NCBI RefSeq assembly: GCF_050624435.1 | Contig: NC_134539.1 | Span: forward strand, 141,766,025 to 141,830,024 | Direction: 5' to 3' | Source: Tenrec ecaudatus | Taxonomy: Eukaryota; Chordata; Mammalia; Afrosoricida; Tenrecidae | Length of the DNA: 64,000 nt | Translations under genes and position numbers: made by a program | Notes under the pieces: model-generated | What the model was told of the DNA's origin: nothing | What the model saw: the letters and a program-made list of their open reading frames with translations, nothing else | The model's database searches: none | In this document: positions 12,545 through 24,005 of the stretch, in pieces | How the letters are laid out: the number at the start of each line of letters is the position of its first letter | Numbering within the stretch: position 1 is the first letter of the stretch

Positions 12545-12700
12545 TACACTCTATGATGTCACATTATCCCCATTTCCAATGTTGGAAATTAAGGTACAGA
12601 AAAGGATAAATTATTTGCTTAAGCTCTAAAGCTAGTAAGTGCTTGATCGAGAATTTGAGCCCTGACCTTTAGACATTGTACCAGACTACCTTTCTATACC
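12545..12700 (+). mobile_element. MIR SINE (+)
   Basis: ATTATCCCCATTTCCAATG...AAGCTAGTAAGTGCTTGATC.AGAATTTGAGCC is the MIR core and tail. Confidence 0.75.
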
Positions 12701-12790
12701 AAATGAGAGCTTATAGACTTTGGTTGTTTAACTTTATCATGGTGTAAAGATGAGTCATTCTCTGACCTCAACTGTGCTCTCTTTTTACAG

Positions 12791-12844
12791 GTAATAAAAA
12801 AGTTTTTAAGAATCGATTGCTAAAAGCTTTGAAGTCCTTCAAAG
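12791..12844 (+). CDS. EF-hand gene exon S1 (54 nt)
   Basis: The acceptor is CTTTTTACAG and the donor GTGGGT. The frame reads GNKKVFKNRLLKALKSFKG with the split glycine. It is an odd-type short exon and is nearly the same as S9 in its VFKNRLL core, more than 47 kb away. Position 12 of the EF loop is Arg, not Glu. Confidence 0.85.
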
Positions 12845-13214
12845 GTGGGTAATGATTGTGGTAAGATTGAGATTCTTAATCTTTGCATGTGCATTCTTCC
12901 CTGCTCCATGATGGTCTTACAGTCATTTTTTTCCTTGAGGTGCATCACCATTTGTTCAGAGTTCCTCCCATTTTTTACCTTGAAAATCTTTCATGTGGTC
13001 TCTCAGATTGTTCTAAGATCTTAAAGAAAAGCAAATTTAACTCTACCCTAGTGATGCATGTCATTCAGAAAATTTTATCAGTAGACAAGAAACGGCTCTG
13101 GGAATTAAAACAACATAGTTATAACTATTTATTAGTTTAAAATATTACATTAATTTTCTCCACTGTTACCACTTAATAAAAGATTTCTCAACTGTTTTTA
13201 AAACTTATACCAAC

Positions 13215-13246
13215 GTGCTCGCTTCGGCAGCACATATACTAAAATT
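13215..13246 (+). pseudogene. Tailless U6 snRNA retro-fragment
   Basis: Thirty-two bases equal the 5' end of U6 (GTGCTCGCTTCGGCAGCACA through ACTAAAATT). It stops there with no poly(A). AAAACTTATACCA flanks it (13200-13212 and 13247-13259). It is an insertion, not a working gene, because over two thirds of U6 is missing. Confidence 0.9.
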
Positions 13247-13259
13247 AAAACTTATACCA

Positions 13260-14609
13260 TCAAATTTTAAAAAATATATATCCAGGGTATGTTTAAGTAT
13301 AAAGAGAACCTGGCATAAAGATGCATGATATTATTATACTTTATTTTAAGAGATAAAGTATGTATGCTTCAGAAAATATCCAATAGGCTACTTCCAGAAT
13401 GTTAATAGTGAGTCCTTTTAGTGAACAAACCTAAAAAAGGATTAGATATCTAGTCCTTCACCTTTTATGTAATTTATTTTTATAGTCCTTCAATGTCTTA
13501 TAATATATATTACCTTGTTATACTATGTATGCTTGGTCTCTGAATCAGACTCAAAGGAACCAGTTCTAAGAATTGCCAAAGTTGTCTCTCTGTGTAATCT
13601 TGGACAGATCTAAGTAACATATTTGCTATCATAGTGCTGAAAAAATAATTTTTATTGTTTTATCACAAGATTTTTCAGATGCCTATTTAATATAATGCCT
13701 GGATTTTTAAGATAATCATTTAAAAATTAATATTACATTTTTAGCTGTCCTGTCCAATTACAACCACTCTTCTTAATATTTTGAAGCCCTTTATAGTTAA
13801 AAAGAAAAGTTTAACTCCTATAGTCACATTTTCTCTGAAAACCCCATTAAGGATACATAAAGGTAATCAACATACTGGTCTTGAAATTTTCAATATAGTC
13901 ACTTTTTTTTCACCTAGTGTTGTAATAGTACTTTAGAGTTGAGTGTTTAGACAAAGTAGCTGACTTGCAGAAGAGCCATGCAAAATATACAAAAAATATG
14001 TCCAATACTAGACACATATTGAGTTTAGACACAATATGGCAGGTGCAAGGAAAAATTAGTCCTAGTGATTGAAAAATAAGTTGATGTTGTTCATCTCAGG
14101 TTCATTCTAGCTATGTGCTTGCTAAAAGTATAATGACAGAGAGGATCACGTGCATTACTTATATTGCTCAGTTTGCACCTGTATCTTTACTAAGTATATG
14201 AAAAACATTTTTGCATGTGGTAACCATAGTTTGGAAGGGTTACATCATTTTCTGTGAAATTAAAGTGCATTGGTTTACTAAGCTATAACCCTATTGTTAG
14301 ATATTTAATTTTTATATATTTTTCTGGAGTTTTTCTTCTTTTTATTTCTTGCAAGAAAGACTATAATGAACACCTATTTGGCACAAGCTTTCTCTGCATT
14401 CCTAAAAGTAGAAGGAATTAGTAGTAGTTTAAAAGTTGAGAACATTTTAAAGGATCCTAATAGTTCTTGACAGATCACTTTTCAATAACGTAATTCCCAT
14501 TAACACTCACCAGTATTGAAAGGGTTCATTTAACTCAACCATGAGGAGTATTTTTCACATTCTTCGTTTGTTGTTTGTTTTTCTCCCTCACACTTCTGTC
14601 TTTACTTAG
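13260..14609. other. Intron S1-L2, nothing recognised
   Basis: AT-rich sequence without a clear repeat apart from the U6 fragment just before it. It ends in a T-rich tract before exon L2. Confidence 0.5.
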
Positions 14610-14714
14610 GAGGAATGGTTAATGTCAATAACCTGAACTCAATCCTGGGGAGCATGGGGTTCAAGCTCAAAAATAAGGAACTTAAGAAAATAAAGCAGAA
14701 TCTGCCTGTTGATG
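14610..14714 (+). CDS. EF-hand gene exon L2 (105 nt)
   Basis: The acceptor is TTTACTTAG and the donor GTGAGC. The product opens GGMVNVNNLNSILGSMG and ends KQNLPVDG. It is an even-type long exon, with a K-N-K-E-L-K-K stretch matching the LEN.E..DL stretch of L6 and L8. The loop carries Asn at position 12. Confidence 0.85.
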
Positions 14715-16324
14715 GTGAGCATTGTCAAGAATCATTGTGCCCTTTGGGGAAGTGCTTAGAATATTGGGATCACATATAAGAATTTCTAAAACTGGATTGA
14801 TCTGAGGACTTAAAGACATTTTTAGAAAAACTTGTTCTTAATGTACCATTATTGGCCATCTCACGTATGAGTCACAGTGAGACGGCATGCACGGCTGTTA
14901 TCAGCTCATCAAATACTAGCAAAGAACAAACAAGTCAGGAGGTGGGGTGAGTGAATGAATAACAGAAAGCCAGAAATGACTGAAAGAAAAATACATATAG
15001 TAAGGCATAGTAAAGCATCTAATATTTCTTGAAGTAGTTAACAATAATGTCAAATACAATCATGTCATATGCCACAACCATTTTGAGAAGGATATAGAAG
15101 GTGAAGAAGACATTGGTGAAAAGTATACCAGGAACAGATGAATGGTGCAAAGTCCATAGTCAAGTATCCACAGTTAAGGTTCAGACAACAGCAATTAAAA
15201 AATAACCTTTAACAATGGTGACTTTTACTATTCTTTTTAACAAGTATCTGAAGACCCAAGAACGGTTGACTAATACATTTGCTGTTGATCAGACACTATG
15301 TTTAAGAGACATGGGCCAAATACCACATATGGTTCTTCTTACTTAGAACCAAGCACTCAAATCCAGGAAATATCCATTTACAGTGAACATAAATAGTGCA
15401 TATACTTCCATCAAACCCTAGTTCCTGAGTGTCATTACTGTCTGAGGATTGTTTGTGCTTTGTATTACAGGTGATGGAAAGGTTCCTCTGGAAAAGGTAA
15501 TGGATGGTGTGAACGCAATTACAGGTAAGTCAAAAGTTATTGTAAAGATTAACATCCCGATTCTTTAATGGTATTTATCATCTTGTCTTTCAATTAATAC
15601 ATAAACTCATTCACTCATCAATCATATCCATCTTATACTCAGAAATCCATCAATCAACAAATAACTAGAATCTCTCTAATATTACATTAAGCTATGATTC
15701 TTCCCCTCTTCTATCATCCTGCTTTCCTACTCTTTGGGGTAGCACTACCATGAATTTTATATTGCTTATTCTCATTTTTAAAAATACAATTTTTATCATG
15801 TTTAATAATGTCATAGTCTTCTGCTTGCTTTGGATCACTGTAAAAAAGAAAAAACAGTAAGATCAAAAGTCCTCTATTTACACAGGAAAAAGTTCAAAGG
15901 GGTAGGAAAGAAGGAAGAATGTAAGTGGAAAACAGGAGTGCAAATTGGGATAAGTAATGACACATTGAGGGGATTGAAATAAATTAGTTGAAACAAAATA
16001 AGTATGGATTTTTGAATGTAGAACTGGTGATCTGGTCTATAAAAGTTCAACTAATTCACAATAAAATGTTAACCAAAAAAATACTATCATGCTTAATGAA
16101 CAGTAATCTATAACTTGCTTTGTAAAAAATGATTATAGCATTTAGATTTATCCAGTTTGTCGTTTGTTTATTTTAATTGCCATATAACTGTTATATAAAT
16201 ATGCCATAATCTGTTCATGTTATATATTAGTATGTACTGTAGAGTGTTCCAGTTTGGTACTGTAAGCAATACAACTATCCCTGCTTCATACTTGCAACGT
16301 TCCACTGCTATATAAAGTTAAAGC
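14715..16324. other. Introns around S2, nothing recognised outside the exon
   Basis: Apart from exon S2 (15471-15524), no repeat family was recognised. Confidence 0.45.
15471..15524 (+). CDS. EF-hand gene exon S2 (54 nt)
   Basis: The acceptor is TGTATTACAG and the donor GTAAGT. The frame reads GDGKVPLEKVMDGVNAITG. It is an even-type short exon (hydrophobic pair, then a V..I.G ending, like S4). The loop keeps D-G-D-G-K-V but has Lys at position 12. The following intron is 7.2 kb and is filled by L1, mariner and retroposon A. Confidence 0.85.
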
Positions 16325-16480
16325 CTAAACCACAGCAACAGAAATCTGTTGCTGATTCATAGTGATCGTAGAACTGCTCTATCGGGTTTCCAAAGCTGTA
16401 AGATTTATGGAAATAGACTTCCACATCTTCCTCCCAAGAACCAGCCAACCACTTAACTTCTGTATCACCAGGGCTTTTTA
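16325..16480 (-). mobile_element. AfroSINE (-), diverged
   Basis: ATTCATAGTGATCGTAGAACTG...CAACCACTTAACTTCTGTATCACCAGGGCT is the reverse of the SINE. Confidence 0.7.
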
Positions 16481-16559
16481 ATATGAAGACTACAATATGC
16501 TTAATAAAGGAACTTCTTCATCATAGGGTACATGAATAGTCCACTCTCTGATGTAGTGC

Positions 16560-17180
16560 CAGTTGTACTATCAACCATCCTACCCACATACTACTAGCAT
16601 TCCTGTTGATCCACATCCCTGCTTATATATGTCATTATCAGACTTTGTCAATTTAGTGGCTATAAAATGGTATCACATAGAGACTTAAGCTTACATTTTC
16701 CTGATAACTAATAAGGCTGAACTTCTTTTTATATATCTATTAACCATTTACATTAGCCATTTTCTCTTCAATGAAGAATTGGTTTGTGCCTTTTGCCTAT
16801 TTTCCAATTGGGTTGTTGGCATATGTTTTATTGATTTATAATAGTTCTTTATACTACTAGATACTGATCCTTCATCATTTACATGTTTCAAATATCTTCT
16901 CCAAGAATATGTCTTAACTTTTTACTTTCTCTATAGTACTTTTTCCTGAAAACTAATAATTTTAAAGTAGTAAATTTTATCACTTTTATAATGTTGATAT
17001 ATTTGATATCTAGTCTTAAGAAACCTTTCTTTGCTCAAAAGTCATGAACAGTGCCCCTTTCTTTTTTCTTAAAATTAAAAGTTTTGCCTTTCATAATTAG
17101 ATTTCTCGTCCACCTAAATTGGCAATTTCCAATATTCAGTAGAAACTTGATCTTAGTATGAGTATTTCTATAATTCCTGA
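16560..17180 (-). mobile_element. L1 fragment (-)
   Basis: TTTTGCCTATTTTCCAATTGGGTTGTTGG and AAATATCTTCTCCAAGAATATGTC are the familiar antisense of an L1 3' region. Confidence 0.75.
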
Positions 17181-17184
17181 ATTC

Positions 17185-17700
17185 CAGCACCATTTGCCTT
17201 GAGTTATCTGTTATGCCCATAAGTCAGGGTTAAATGGGCTATATCTAGAAGTCCTTCCTCATTCAATGTGAGACTCAAGTCTGACCTGGTGCTATGAACT
17301 CCAAGTGCACTATAAGACTGCATGTTCATCCATTTGGGAAGTTGACAGACATCCAGAACAAGATTTGTTATCAATCGACATTTCAGCTTCTTTGAAACAA
17401 GAAACCCAATCATACCCTTGAGTTTTTCCCATAGCACTGTCCTTGTAAATTGTGTTCAACATCACAACAGCTTCTGCGGTATTGTTGCTGAGCAGGAAAT
17501 AAAATTTCACAGTTACCCGCCATTCTCTTAAATCAACCTTCACACACAAAAAAAGAGGTTCAAGCGAAATTGCTTTCACGAAAAAATTCACTGTGCCCAG
17601 AGAGAACCTTACCAGGCAATGCCACTGGGTGCGTTAGCTCAGAGCGAGTTGCTTGATGCTCACCTTACTTGAAAAATGCTTACTAAGAAAGCTCTGCCTA
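17185..17700 (-). mobile_element. Mariner transposon N-terminal part (-), split by retroposon A
   Basis: The minus strand reads a mariner N-terminus: KFYFLLSNNTAEAVVML, AMGKTQGYDW, EMSIDNKSCSGCLSTSQ. The leader repeats the 6935 copy. The element resumes at 19633 (ACGGAGCCTTTTTCGGTG...GGGGTACCCCC) beyond a 1.9 kb retroposon A. It is a pseudogene. Confidence 0.8.
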
Positions 17701-19623
17701 GCCAGCCTCAATCCCAACTACATGGACACCATCACCACCCATCCCCCAGAAAACATCACTGAAGCTACACCTCAGGAAGGGGGTGCATCTGATCAGAGCC
17801 ACAGGAGCAAATGAAGAGGGAAGGAGAGAGAATGGAATGCATACAGGTTCACCAAGTCCCAAGGATGATATTCCTGTTTGGAGCAGCCAATGCACAGAGA
17901 GGACCATAAGACTGGCCCACCATGAGACACAACGTCCCTCACTGGCTCCTAGCATTATAAGGACAACACTGGAGACACAGTGCGGGAATTGTGCCCGATC
18001 TGACCCCACCTCACCAGGGCGAAACACGAAGAGTGTGCAACAGAGCAGCAGGGGAGCAAAGCAATGAACTCCCCAAGGAATAACAAAAATAGACTTTGGA
18101 GCCAGGACATGGCACCCCATCAGACTTGACCAGAAAACATTCATAAAGGTCAACAAACATACCTGGAACCATTTATAGGCTTTTCTTTTTTGTTGTTGTT
18201 GTTTTGTTTTTCTTTGTTTTATTTTAGTACTTATTATTGTTTTTACATGTCTATCTAGTAAGATAAGCAGAATAAACAATCCAGAGGAGAAAACCGTGGA
18301 ACCAACAGTTCTGTGGGACACAGGAGAGGGGGAGGCAGGAAAAGAAAGGAGGGTACCAACAAACCCAGGGTATAACAAAGGAACAACAAGTGATCTAAAA
18401 ACTATGGTGAGGAGGGCATAGGATACCTGGTGGGGCTTGATCAAGTGCAATGTACCGAGAGGAATTACTGAAATCCAAATGAAGGCCAAATATTATAGTG
18501 GGACAAGAGGAAAGTAAAAGGAAATAGAGGAAAGAACTAGGAGGCAAAGGACATTTATAGAGCTCTAAATACAGGCATGTACATATGTAAATATATTTTA
18601 TATAATGATAGGGAAATAGATCTATGTACATATATATATATGTTAAGTATTAAGGTAGCAGACAGACATTGGGCCTCTACTCAAGTACTCTTCCTCAATG
18701 CAAGAACACTTTGTTCTAATAGCCTGGCATTCTGTGATGCTCACCTTCCTGACATGATCACTAAAGACAAAAATGGGTACATAAGCAAATATGGTGAAGA
18801 AAGCTGATGGTGCTAAGCTATCGAAAGATATAGCATCTGGAGTCTTAAAGACTTAAGGATAGACAAGCAGTCATCTAGCTGAAATGTAGCAAAGCCCACA
18901 TGGAAGAAGCATGCCAGCCTGTGTGATCATGAGGTGTCAATGGGATCAGGTATCAGGCATCAAGGACCCAGAACAAAATGAATGGGGGGGAGGGCAGAGT
19001 GGAGACCCAAAGCCCATCTGTAGATAATTGAACATCCCCTCACAGAAGGGTCACAAGGAAGAGATGAGCCAGTCGGGTTGCTGTATAGCACTGATGAAAA
19101 ACACAACTTTCCGCTTCTTCTTTAATAGTCCCCCTCACCCCCGCTATCATGACCCCAATTCTACCTGACAAATCCGGCAAAACCATGTACACAGAGCATG
19201 TACACTGGTACAGATAAGAGATCGCAGCACAGGAAATCCAGGACAGATAAATCCCTCAGGACCAATAATGAGAGTGGTGATACCTGGAAAATAAGGCCAA
19301 GCTGGGGGCAGAAAACTGATCACAAAGATCAACATATAACTCCCTCCCAAGGGGACGAACAACAGAAAAGTGGGTGAAGTGGACAGCAGTTGGTGTAAGA
19401 CATGAAAAAAATTCATAAATTATCAAGGGTTCATGAGGTAGGGAGGGTGGGAGAGCAGAGGGACAATGAGCTGATACCAAGGGCTCAAGTAAAAAGAAAA
19501 AGTTGTGAAAACAATGGCGGCAATATTTGTACAAAATGTTCTTGACACAGTAGATGGATGGATAGATCATGATGAGAGCTGTAAGAGCCCCCAATAAAAT
19601 AATTTTTTAAAAAGAAAAGAAGA
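17701..19623 (+). mobile_element. Retroposon A, near full length, in mariner
   Basis: 1923 bp, from a CCCAACTACATGGACACC head to AGAGCCCCCAATAAAATAATT and an A-rich tail. The flanks CTCTGCCTA (17692-17700) and TTCTGCCCA (19624-19632) are a worn target-site duplication in the mariner leader. The minus-strand 263-codon ORF (17698-18489) is antisense chance. Confidence 0.85.
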
Positions 19624-19632
19624 TTCTGCCCA

Positions 19633-19680
19633 ACGGAGCCTTTTTCGGTGTTTTGTTTTGGGGTACCCCCTTGTATTCTC
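19633..19680 (-). mobile_element. Outer end of the split mariner
   Basis: CGGAGCC...GGGGTACCCCC matches the reverse complement of positions 6935-6990 in the first mariner and continues the copy broken at 17700. Confidence 0.6.
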
Positions 19681-20049
19681 TGCCTAATCTTTCTACATCA
19701 GAAGGCAAAAATCACACCTCCATCAAAACCTCAGAAGTGGCACAGCACCATCCTGTGACACTTGTCTCATTTCCCAACGGAGCATGTTCAGAGTGCTTAA
19801 TCACCTGGCAATAAACACCAATCAGAGTCCAGTTATTGCCCAGGACTCAGGTAGCCATCTCCTTGACATGAGTCCCGGTGTGCTCCTTTATTTGGCTAAG
19901 CAAGCAAAACCTTTCCTTTTTAGACATTTTGTTTGCTTTTGTTTATTTTTCACTGCTGTATACTCCAAAATTTAGGCCAATATTTGATATATTGGACTTA
20001 ATCAATAAATATTTGCTAAATTAATTTTATTCATATGATACTTATTTCT
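19681..20049. other. Unclassified intron segment
   Basis: CCTCAGAAGTGGCACAGCACC...CAATAAACACCAATCAGAG is not assigned. A decayed LTR is possible but not shown. Confidence 0.3.
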
Positions 20050-20512
20050 TTTTTTTAATTGGGAGCTGTTACTTATATAGCAATCCATAATTCAATTAGA
20101 TCAAGTATAATTGTACAGTTGCTGCCACCATCATTTTAAAAACATTTTCTTTCTTCTTGATCTCTTTGATATCAGCTCCTCATCCCCTCCCTCTCCCACC
20201 ATACTCTCCAAGAATATATATCTGTATATTTCACCATCCAATGTATCCCTTCACCTACAATTCTGTTATCCATTTCCCTTGAATTTTAGTGGGTTTATAC
20301 AGTCATCATTGGTATCGATTCTCCCTTCCCCCCTCCCTTCCCATACCTTCAGGGAGTCATTACTCCCATTACTATTTCTGAAGGGCTTATCTCTCTTAGA
20401 TTTCAAGCACAAATGACGTTAATTATATAAATGAAAATACACAGGTCTCACAAGATTAATAGAGTGAAACTAAGACCATAATAGTAAGGGGAGGCAATAT
20501 TAAAGAACTAGA
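20050..20512 (-). mobile_element. Retroposon A 3' fragment (-), diverged
   Basis: It starts at a T-rich tract then ATTGGGAGCTGTTACTTATA, followed by the family 3' region. It is older than its neighbours, judging by mismatches. Confidence 0.65.
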
Positions 20513-21178
20513 GGATATTTATGTCTGGGGTCTTAAAGGCTTAAAATTAAACAAGAGGCCTTCTAGCACAAAAGCAACAAAGTCCTCATGGAAGAAGCAT
20601 ACCAGCTTGTGTGATCATGAGGTATAGACGAGCCAGTCAGGGTGCAGTGTAGCAACAATGAAACATACAACTTTCCTCTAGTTCTATAATGCTTCCTTGC
20701 TCCCCCACCCCCAACTATCATGATCAAAATTCTACCTTATAAATCTGGCTAGACCAGAGGATATACACTGGTACAGATAAGAACTGGAAACACAGAGAAT
20801 CCAGGACAGATAGATCCCTCAGGATCAATAATGAGAGTGGCTATGCCAGGTGGGTAGGGGGAGGGTGAGATAGAGAGTGGAAATTGATCATGAGGATCTA
20901 CATATAACCCCCTCCCTGGGGGACGGACAACAGAAACATGGGTGAAGGGAGATGCCGAACATTGTAAAACATGACAAAATTAATAATAATTTATATATTA
21001 TCAAGGGTTCGTGAGGGAGCGGGGAAATGAGGAGCTGATACCAGGGTCTCAAGTAGAAAGAAAATGACTTGAGAATGATGATGGCAACAATTGCACAAAT
21101 GTGCTTGATACAATGGATGGATGGATGGGTTGTGATAAGAGTTGGATGAGCCCCCAATAAAATGATTAATTTTAAAGA
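20513..21178 (+). mobile_element. Retroposon A, 5' truncated (+)
   Basis: It runs from TATTTATGTCTGGGGTCTT to GAGCCCCCAATAAAATGATT and an A-rich tail. Confidence 0.8.
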
Positions 21179-21299
21179 AATTCAAAAATAAGCAATCAGA
21201 TTGACATGCAGGAGCAGAAACTAAGTGGAGACTGAGAAGGGCCACATGAAAGGGGTAATATGTGCAGGGTACAGTATAGCACTGATGATATGTATTTAT

Positions 21300-21700
21300 T
21301 TAATTTTTTGTGTGGAAAATGATATACAAAGATTTTTTTCTTATTCAAACCACACTTCCATTAGTAGTATACAGTGAATCTGGTCATGATCACTCATTGT
21401 TTTTGTAAATTGATTGTTTACTAATATTTGTTTCCCATTTTAAATCTATTTCATGAATGATATTCTATAATTTTCTTTCTCTTACTGCCTCTTGCTAGGT
21501 TTTAATATCAAGGTTGTCTATGCCTTCTATAATCAGTTGGATAAAATTTCTCTCTTTTGTTTCTGGAATAACTAAATTCTTGTATAAGATTGGAATAATC
21601 TATTTGTAAAACTTTTAATAGAGCTTTCCTAAAGAACTATTTGTATATTTCATTTTCTTGATTATTGTAATGATTATAGTATCATGTAAAAAGGCTTTCT
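21300..21700 (-). mobile_element. L1 fragment (-), old
   Basis: T-rich antisense sequence with L1 ORF2-like phrases (TTTAATATCAAGGTTGTCTATGCC, TCTTTTGTTTCTGGAATAAC). Confidence 0.5.
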
Positions 21701-21918
21701 TAAGTGAATTCTGGTAAATGTTGTTTCTGGAAATTTGGCATTTTCCTATATGTTTTCAATTATATTTCTACATAAATTGTAGTGTTCTCTAGTTTAATCT
21801 CTTTATGCAACTATATAGCTAAGAGAGATTAAAGTAAGGAAATTCTGCAACTCATGTAGAAATATATTTGAAAGTGTAGAGCAAAGTGACAATTTTCCAG
21901 AATGTACTAGGTATACCT

Positions 21919-22168
21919 GAAGGAGTGCTGGTGGTATAGGGGGTAGCACTGGACTACATGGTCAGCAGTTGGAAACCACCAGCCGCTCTGTGGGACAAAG
22001 ATGGGGCTTTACACTCTCTTTGAACTATTGAATTGTATGATTTATCAATTATTTGTCAATAAAACTGGTAAAAGAGAGAGCGAGTATTACAATTTCAGAA
22101 ACTCGGGGGCAGTTCTACCCTGTTCTGTCGAGTTCCTGTGAGTCGGCATGGATTCGATGACAGAGAGA
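21919..22168 (+). mobile_element. AfroSINE (+) with nested retroposon B tail
   Basis: GGAGTGCTGGTGGTATAGG...CCACCAGCCGCTCTGTGGG then GAAACTCGGGGGCAGTTCTACCCTG...GAGTCGGCATGGATTCGATG. About 70 bp at 22015-22085 with a B-type 3' end (GAACTATTGAATTGTATGAT...AATAAAACTGG) sits inside. Confidence 0.85.
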
Positions 22169-22749
22169 TATACCAAATTGGATATGTTAGATCTCTTTTC
22201 TTCACAGGCTGAAGAAATAAATCTATATGTTGAATAAATCCGTATACTGAACAAATAATAATCTGACAACTGGGCTATCAGAATAAGAATGTGATAACAG
22301 AATTGAAGGAATATTCATAACAACATGACAACTTGAGATATGTAGTTTATGTTTTCATTTATTTCATTGTTTGTTATTGAGATAATGCAGGCTCCCAGGT
22401 TAGGAAAGCATCTCTTTCCCCCCACAGCCAAGTGTTTGTGTCTAAGTGACCAAAATCCGTCTTGGAATTCTCTGAGCTGGCCCTTTTTTTTCCTTAGTAG
22501 CAAATCTTATTTTTTTTCAAAACTATTTACAATAATAATACACATCAGATCTGCACACACAAAAAAGTCAAAATCTGTGTCAGAGATCATCCATATCAGC
22601 CGCTTCAGCTAAGCAAGCCTTATTGTATCTTTTTGACCTAGCACAGGGAATGGTGATATATAAACGTAGACAATTTTTCTTCCAATTTTTTGTATACGTA
22701 TATAGTTCTTAATTGTGTCAACTACACTTACCATTTCTGTTTTTCAAAG

Positions 22750-22854
22750 GCAAGACCATTAATGTCAAAGATATGAAATATTTTCTAGAAGATCTTGGGA
22801 TAGAAGTCACGTCTGAAGAATGCTTAACACTGGGGAAGACCCTGCAAACTGATG
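22750..22854 (+). CDS. EF-hand gene exon L3 (105 nt)
   Basis: The acceptor is GTTTTTCAAAG and the donor GTGAGC. The product opens GKTINVKDMKYFLEDLGIE and ends KTLQTDG. It is odd type. Loop position 12 is Asp, one of the few acidic residues left there, but positions 1, 3 and 5 are not acidic. An open frame runs past the donor, so read-through is not ruled out by stops alone; the donor is canonical. Confidence 0.85.
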
Positions 22855-23420
22855 GTGAGCATTCAAAGCATCAGAGCTCTAGGTTAGCCTGGTTGTTGTT
22901 GGTTTTAATGTTCTTAAAAATTGTATATTGGCTATCTAAGTTAAGAGAGAGAGAAGCAATGAAGTAATTTTAGCATGACTTTGTTCTTCCTTTGATAAGT
23001 GTAATTTGGTTCTGTCTTTGGGAGTCATCAATTCTACTTTTGAAACCTACCTCGATATAAAATCTTCCACTATGATGGAGCAAGGATGGTTCCACACTCA
23101 GAATGAAAAGTTAAGCTGATAGATATTAGAAAAAAGTCCAATAAAACTTTTCTTAAAGTTTTAAATTTTAAGTGAAAAAGTGAAAGAAAACATTTTCACA
23201 TTCTACTCTGGCTGTTTGCATTCATTATGGACTTGCACTCAGGCACAACCTTCTGAGTTTTCTCCATTGTGTGATTTCAGTCTCATTAAAGGAAAAAAAT
23301 TACGTTATAGCTAAAACAAATCATTGTAATGAATCTTTGTTAAGTGCTACCTTTGTGCTTTCTAAGTCTTTGTATCCCTTTGCTCTAATATGAGTCAGGA
23401 GATTGTTCCTTTTCTTACAG

Positions 23421-23474
23421 ATGATGGAAATATATATCTAAGCAGATTGCTAGATGGTGTAAAATCTTTCAAAG
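23421..23474 (+). CDS. EF-hand gene exon S3 (54 nt)
   Basis: The acceptor is TTTCTTACAG and the donor GTGAGT. The frame reads DDGNIYLSRLLDGVKSFKG. It is odd type (RLLD..KSFKG). The loop has three Asp before the hinge Gly, the most acidic of the set, yet Arg at position 12. A 9.1 kb intron follows; it contains the only complete retroposon A. Confidence 0.85.
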
Positions 23475-23869
23475 GTGAGTAATGAGAAGGAAAATAAATA
23501 AGATTCTCCTGCATCACATTTGTATTATTGTCTAGTTATTATTTCATGAATCTTGCCATCATTCATAATAATTGATTCTATATCTGTGCTGCTGTTTTCA
23601 AATGTAGCTGCATTTTCTTAATTATCCTCCATTTTACTGCTTAGGAAACTTGTTTTTTTTGTCAAATTAAGATTAAAATAGATTTCAATCTGGATATACA
23701 TAGAAAGAAAACTGAAGATAATAATTGGCAGTTATTGTGGGCATTTCAGTTACTGAAAGGACTAAATTGGGCATTTAGATCATACCTTCAAGATACATAA
23801 GTAGTATTGACCACTGTGGTGTGTCAGTCTGTCCTACTCAGGTGGTTTGGAGTGGTACAGTGATACAGG

Positions 23870-23990
23870 AAACTATGCTACCCGTATTTGAAATATCAGC
23901 AGAGTCACCCATGGTGGACAGGTTTCAGTGGAGCTTCCAGAATAAGGCTGACTAGGCAGAAGGAAGAAGTGGTCAACAGCTGAAAATTTA
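23870..23990 (+). mobile_element. RTE LINE 5' fragment, left of retroposon A
   Basis: TATTTGAAATATCAGCAGAGTCACCC...TTTCAGTGGAGCTTCCAGA matches the RTE starts at 3065 and 48960. It continues at 26459. Confidence 0.7.
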
Positions 23991-24005
23991 GTCACAGAAA
24001 ATCTT

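Larger units (their letters stand above)
22169..23869. other. Introns around L3 and S3, otherwise empty
   Basis: Outside exons L3 and S3 this is AT-rich intron. A T-rich tract precedes L3 at 22487-22520. No further exon was seen. Confidence 0.45.

Noticed and set aside
17698-18489. 263-codon minus-strand ORF
   Set aside because: It lies entirely antisense in a retroposon A copy, has no domain, and the same region is broken in the other copies.
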